Shown: positions 14,705 to 17,298 of the stretch, in pieces
Numbering within the stretch: the first letter of the stretch is position 1
How the letters are laid out: every line of letters begins with the position of its first letter
Source of the DNA: JAUWQU01 sp964605095
Lineage (GTDB): Bacteria > Planctomycetota > Phycisphaerae > SM23-33
Length of the DNA stretch: 17,298 bases
Assembly: GCA_964605095.1 (NCBI GenBank)
Contig: CAZSBS010000085.1
Location: 1 to 17,298 of the forward strand
Direction: 5' to 3'
The notes under the pieces: model-generated
What the model saw: only the letters and a program-made list of their open reading frames with translations
Told to the model about the DNA's origin: nothing
The model's database searches: none
Translations under genes and position numbers: made by a program

Positions 14705-15772
14705 ATGAAACGGACGGATCGGGCGTGCATCCTGGTTGTGGACGATGACCCCGTGGCACTGGAGACGGTGGCCCACTGTTTAGCCTCCGGCGGCCACACG
14801 CCGTTCAAGGCGGCCAGCGGGCTCCAGGCCATCGAGGCCATGCGGGCTCGCAGGCCCTCGATCGTCCTCTGCGATTGGTTGATGCCGGGTATGGACGGCC
14901 TGGAACTCTGCCGACGCATCAAATCGCAGACCGCCGACCCCTTCATTTATTTCATCATGCTGACCGTCCAGTCCGACAAGAAGCACCTCAAGGAGGCGTT
15001 CCAGACCGGCGCGGACGACTTCCTCTCCAAGCCGTTTCACCCGGACGAGTTGTTGGCGCGGATCAACGCCGGGATTCGGATGGTGGACCTCTACGAGGAA
15101 TTGACCGAACACAACATCGTCGCCCAGCGCCTCAACGCGGAACTGTCCCAACTCAACGCCAGGCTCCGGCAGACCGTAAGCACGGATGAATTGACGGGGT
15201 TGTTCAACCGCCGGCATGGCATGGGCAAGCTCAAGGAACTGTGGGCGATGGCGAACCGGTATCAACAGCCGCTGTCGGCCGCGATGATCGACGTGGACAA
15301 CTTCAAACTCATCAACGATGAATTCGGGCACCTCAAGGGCGACGAGGTCCTCCAGAGCATAGGCCGCATCCTGGCGGCGGGCATTCGGACCAGCGACGTC
15401 GCCTGCCGGGTCGGAGGCGAGGAGTTCCTCATCCTCCTGCCCGGGGTTACCTCCAAGCAGGCTTATGTCTGCTTGGAGCGGCTGCGGATCAAGGTGGAGT
15501 CGTCCTTGATGCTCGGGAGCGAGCCACCTCGGCGCGTGACGATCACCACCGGCATCGCCCATCACACCGAGGCCATGACCACACCGGATGACCTACTGAA
15601 AGCGGCCGACGACTGCCTCTACGCCGGCAAGCGGGCCGGGCGAAACAGGGTCGTGTTGGGCTCACCCGCCTGCGCCAAAGAGCCGGGGACCGCCCAGCAC
15701 CCCCAGGGCGAAGCGGAACCAGACCCGACCCCCAGCCCTGACGACCTGAGAAAAACGCTCACGCGATTCTAG
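14705..15772 (+). CDS. REC-GGDEF response regulator, diguanylate cyclase
   Basis: Protein of 355 residues. The receiver (about 8-122) has acidic residues in VVDDDP, acceptor D57 in VLCDWLMPGMDG and K109 in SKPFHPDEL. A helical linker (about 124-158, LYEELTEHNIVAQRLNAEL and on) can form a dimer coiled coil. The GGDEF domain (about 160-318) opens with DELTGLFNRR, has IDVDNFKLINDEFGH and an intact GGEEF active site at 237-241. An RTSD inhibitory-site motif (228-231) lies five residues upstream, so product inhibition is likely. The cyclase makes c-di-GMP from two GTP. A Pro/Glu-rich tail of about 35 residues follows. GAGGT 6 nt before ATG supports the start. It is the third gene of the kinase/HD-GYP/GGDEF unit. 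Confidence 0.95.
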   Translation: MKRTDRACILVVDDDPVALETVAHCLASGGHTPFKAASGLQAIEAMRARRPSIVLCDWLMPGMDGLELCRRIKSQTADPFIYFIMLTVQSDKKHLKEAFQTGADDFLSKPFHPDELLARINAGIRMVDLYEELTEHNIVAQRLNAELSQLNARLRQTVSTDELTGLFNRRHGMGKLKELWAMANRYQQPLSAAMIDVDNFKLINDEFGHLKGDEVLQSIGRILAAGIRTSDVACRVGGEEFLILLPGVTSKQAYVCLERLRIKVESSLMLGSEPPRRVTITTGIAHHTEAMTTPDDLLKAADDCLYAGKRAGRNRVVLGSPACAKEPGTAQHPQGEAEPDPTPSPDDLRKTLTRF

Positions 15773-15815
15773 CCCGCCTCGGCGCAATCGCCTTTGCCCA
15801 GAACCTTCGCGACGA

Positions 15816-15839
15816 CAACCTTGCGCGCCAACCTTGCGC
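15816..15839 (+). repeat. Direct repeats upstream of the fucosidase promoter
   Basis: CAACCTTGCGC occurs at 15816-15826 and 15829-15839, period 13 nt, with a degraded related string (GAACCTTCGCG) starting near 15801. The last copy ends 10 nt before the -35 box, a position typical of activator sites. No regulator is identified. Confidence 0.45.
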
Positions 15840-15849
15840 TGCCGCAATG

Positions 15850-15879
15850 TTGACACCGCGGGGCGAGTCTCGATATAAG
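15850..15879 (+). promoter_or_regulatory. Sigma70-like promoter of the fucosidase gene
   Basis: A perfect -35 box TTGACA (15850-15855) is followed after 18 nt by TATAAG (15874-15879), one base from consensus. Transcription would start near 15886, giving a leader of about 44 nt before ATG 15930. It is the clearest promoter in the window and implies that the fucosidase is transcribed separately from the signalling genes. Confidence 0.65.
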
Positions 15880-15914
15880 TTCAGGCCACCAGACCGCACA
15901 ACACCGACCAACTT

Positions 15915-15921
15915 GAAGGAG
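15915..15921 (+). promoter_or_regulatory. Ribosome binding site of the fucosidase gene
   Basis: GAAGGAG lies 8 nt before ATG 15930. It matters because it places the Lys/Ala/Pro-rich tail inside the protein rather than in the leader. Confidence 0.85.
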
Positions 15922-15929
15922 ACACGCGC

Positions 15930-17298
15930 ATGCCCGCCGCCAAGAAACCCGCGCAACCCGCGAAGAAGCCCGCCAGGCCCGCGAAATCCGCCAAATCCGC
16001 CGGCAAGGCCCACGCGCCGCACGTTGCCGGCCCCAACGTCGAGTGGTTCATCCATGACCGCCTCGGACTGTTCATCCACTGGGGGCTCTACGCCCTGCCA
16101 GCCCGGCACGAGTGGGTCAAGAACCGCGAAAAGATCTCCGACGCCGACTACCGGAAATACTTCGACAACTTCGCCCCCGACCTCTACGACCCCGCCGCCT
16201 GGGCACGTGCCGCCAAGGACGCGGGCATGAAGTACTTCGTAATCACAACCAAGCACCACGACGGCTTCTGCCTGTGGGACAGCAAGTACACCGACTACAA
16301 GGCCCCCAACACTCCCTGCCGGCGGGACCTCATCCGCCCGATGGTGGACGCCTTCCGGGCCGAGGGGCTAAAGGTGGGCTTCTACCACTCGCTGATCGAC
16401 TGGCACCACCCGGACTACCTCGTCGACCACCTCCACCCCATGCGAGACGACGCCGACGCACGCGCCGCAAACGCCGGCCGGGACATGCGCCGCTATACCC
16501 AGTACCTCCACAACCAGGTCCGCGAGTTGCTGACGGGCTACGGGAAGATCGACTACCTGTTCTTCGACTTTTCCTACCCCGGCCCGGACGGCAAGGGTCG
16601 CCGGGACTGGCAGAGCGAGAAGCTGTTGGCGATGGTGCGCGGCCTCCAGCCGGGCATCATCGTCAACGACCGGCTGGACCTGATGGACTCACCCGGCGGC
16701 TGGGACCTGCGGACGCCGGAGCAGTTCATGCTCCGCAAGCCGCCGGCCAGGCCCGACGGCAGCCCAATCCTGTGGGAGACCTGCCAGACCTTCAGCGGCT
16801 CGTGGGGCTACCACCGCGACGAGCAGACGTGGAAGAGCATCGAGCAGTTGCTGCTGCTACTCGTCGACTCGGTGTCCAAGGGCGGCAATCTGTTGCTGAA
16901 CGTCGGCCCGACGGGGCGGGGGACCTTCGACGACCGCGCCCTGGCCAGCCTGGCCGGGATGGGAAGGTGGATGAAGCTTTGCGGGCGGAGCATCTACGGC
17001 TGCGGGGCGGCGCCGGACGGCCTGGCCGCGCCGTCAGGCTGTCGGCTGACATACAACGCCGCCGCCAACAGGCTGTATCTGCACATCTTCGAGTGGCCGA
17101 TCCAGCAACTGCACCTCGACGGTTTCGCGGGCAGGGTCCGCTACGCCCAACTTCTCCACGACGCCAGCGAGGTGCAGATGAAAGAGCAGGTCGCCGAGAT
17201 AAACGACGGCTACGCCCGGGCAGGGCGGGACACGCTGACGCTCCGCCTTCCCGTCCGCAAGCCGGACCTGGCCGTGCCGGTGGTGGAACTTGTGCTCA
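15930..17298 (+). CDS. GH29 alpha-L-fucosidase (3' end beyond window)
   Basis: At least 456 codons, open at the window edge. The GH29 catalytic domain starts near residue 37 with WFIHDRLGLFIHWGLYALP, followed by KYFVITTKHHDGFCLWDS (H109, H110), KVGFYHSLIDWHHPDY and IDYLFFDFSYPGPDG, in which D213 is the probable nucleophile. WETCQTFSGSWGYH (282-295) holds the likely acid/base or substrate residues, and GGNLLLNVGPTGRG (318-331) closes the domain. The C-terminal beta domain runs to the edge. The enzyme removes terminal L-fucose from glycans. The N-terminus is not a signal peptide but a tail of about 28 residues built from KKPA/AKS units, so the protein is either cytoplasmic or exported by another route. 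A sigma70-like promoter and a strong ribosome binding site precede it. Few residues are probably missing at the 3' end. Confidence 0.93.
   Translation, partial: MPAAKKPAQPAKKPARPAKSAKSAGKAHAPHVAGPNVEWFIHDRLGLFIHWGLYALPARHEWVKNREKISDADYRKYFDNFAPDLYDPAAWARAAKDAGMKYFVITTKHHDGFCLWDSKYTDYKAPNTPCRRDLIRPMVDAFRAEGLKVGFYHSLIDWHHPDYLVDHLHPMRDDADARAANAGRDMRRYTQYLHNQVRELLTGYGKIDYLFFDFSYPGPDGKGRRDWQSEKLLAMVRGLQPGIIVNDRLDLMDSPGGWDLRTPEQFMLRKPPARPDGSPILWETCQTFSGSWGYHRDEQTWKSIEQLLLLLVDSVSKGGNLLLNVGPTGRGTFDDRALASLAGMGRWMKLCGRSIYGCGAAPDGLAAPSGCRLTYNAAANRLYLHIFEWPIQQLHLDGFAGRVRYAQLLHDASEVQMKEQVAEINDGYARAGRDTLTLRLPVRKPDLAVPVVELVL

Overview
The window is GC-rich bacterial DNA that most resembles a member of the Planctomycetota or a close PVC relative. 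This is an inference from gene content: a PQQ-type beta-propeller with the DDWPIYRGP start, a GH29 fucosidase, Rex, an MCE/Mla module next to an MMPL protein, and a large hybrid kinase. No rRNA, tRNA or other phylogenetic marker is present. No CRISPR array or riboswitch was recognised.

Region 1 (1-1560) is accessory DNA. It holds an IS200/IS605-like Y1 transposase, a stretch with two decayed fragments (RhuM-like on +, DUF1016/YhcG-like on -), and an orphan Rieske-like protein that has lost the second histidine of its cluster-binding site. The DUF1016 fragment contains three palindromes that read in frame as QT-x-S/F-x-K peptides.

Region 2 (1562-7159, minus strand) looks like one transcription unit in the order rex, ArgA-like GNAT, MlaF-type ATPase, MlaD/MCE protein, MMPL/RND exporter. 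It resembles an envelope lipid-trafficking locus, but the permease (MlaE) is not in the window. Two gaps in the unit, after rex and after the ATPase gene, carry the same kind of element: inverted arrays of a GTAGCC-based heptamer. In both, the first repeat unit supplies the TAG stop of the upstream gene.

Region 3 (7510-10074) has a secreted PQQ-like propeller protein (+) converging on an MFS exporter (-).

Region 4 (10511-15772, plus strand) is a compact c-di-GMP signalling unit. A membrane hybrid histidine kinase (HisKA-HATPase-REC-REC-Hpt) is followed after 31 nt by a REC-HD-GYP phosphodiesterase and after 41 nt by a REC-GGDEF diguanylate cyclase. The two receivers look like close paralogues, so one sensor may drive opposite outputs.

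Region 5 (15850 to the end) is a GH29 alpha-L-fucosidase, cut by the window edge, with its own good sigma70-like promoter and an odd Lys/Ala/Pro-rich N-terminal tail in place of a signal peptide.

The best candidates for something new are the heptamer elements that end genes, the MCE-ATPase-MMPL unit without a permease, the altered Rieske site and the in-frame palindromes.
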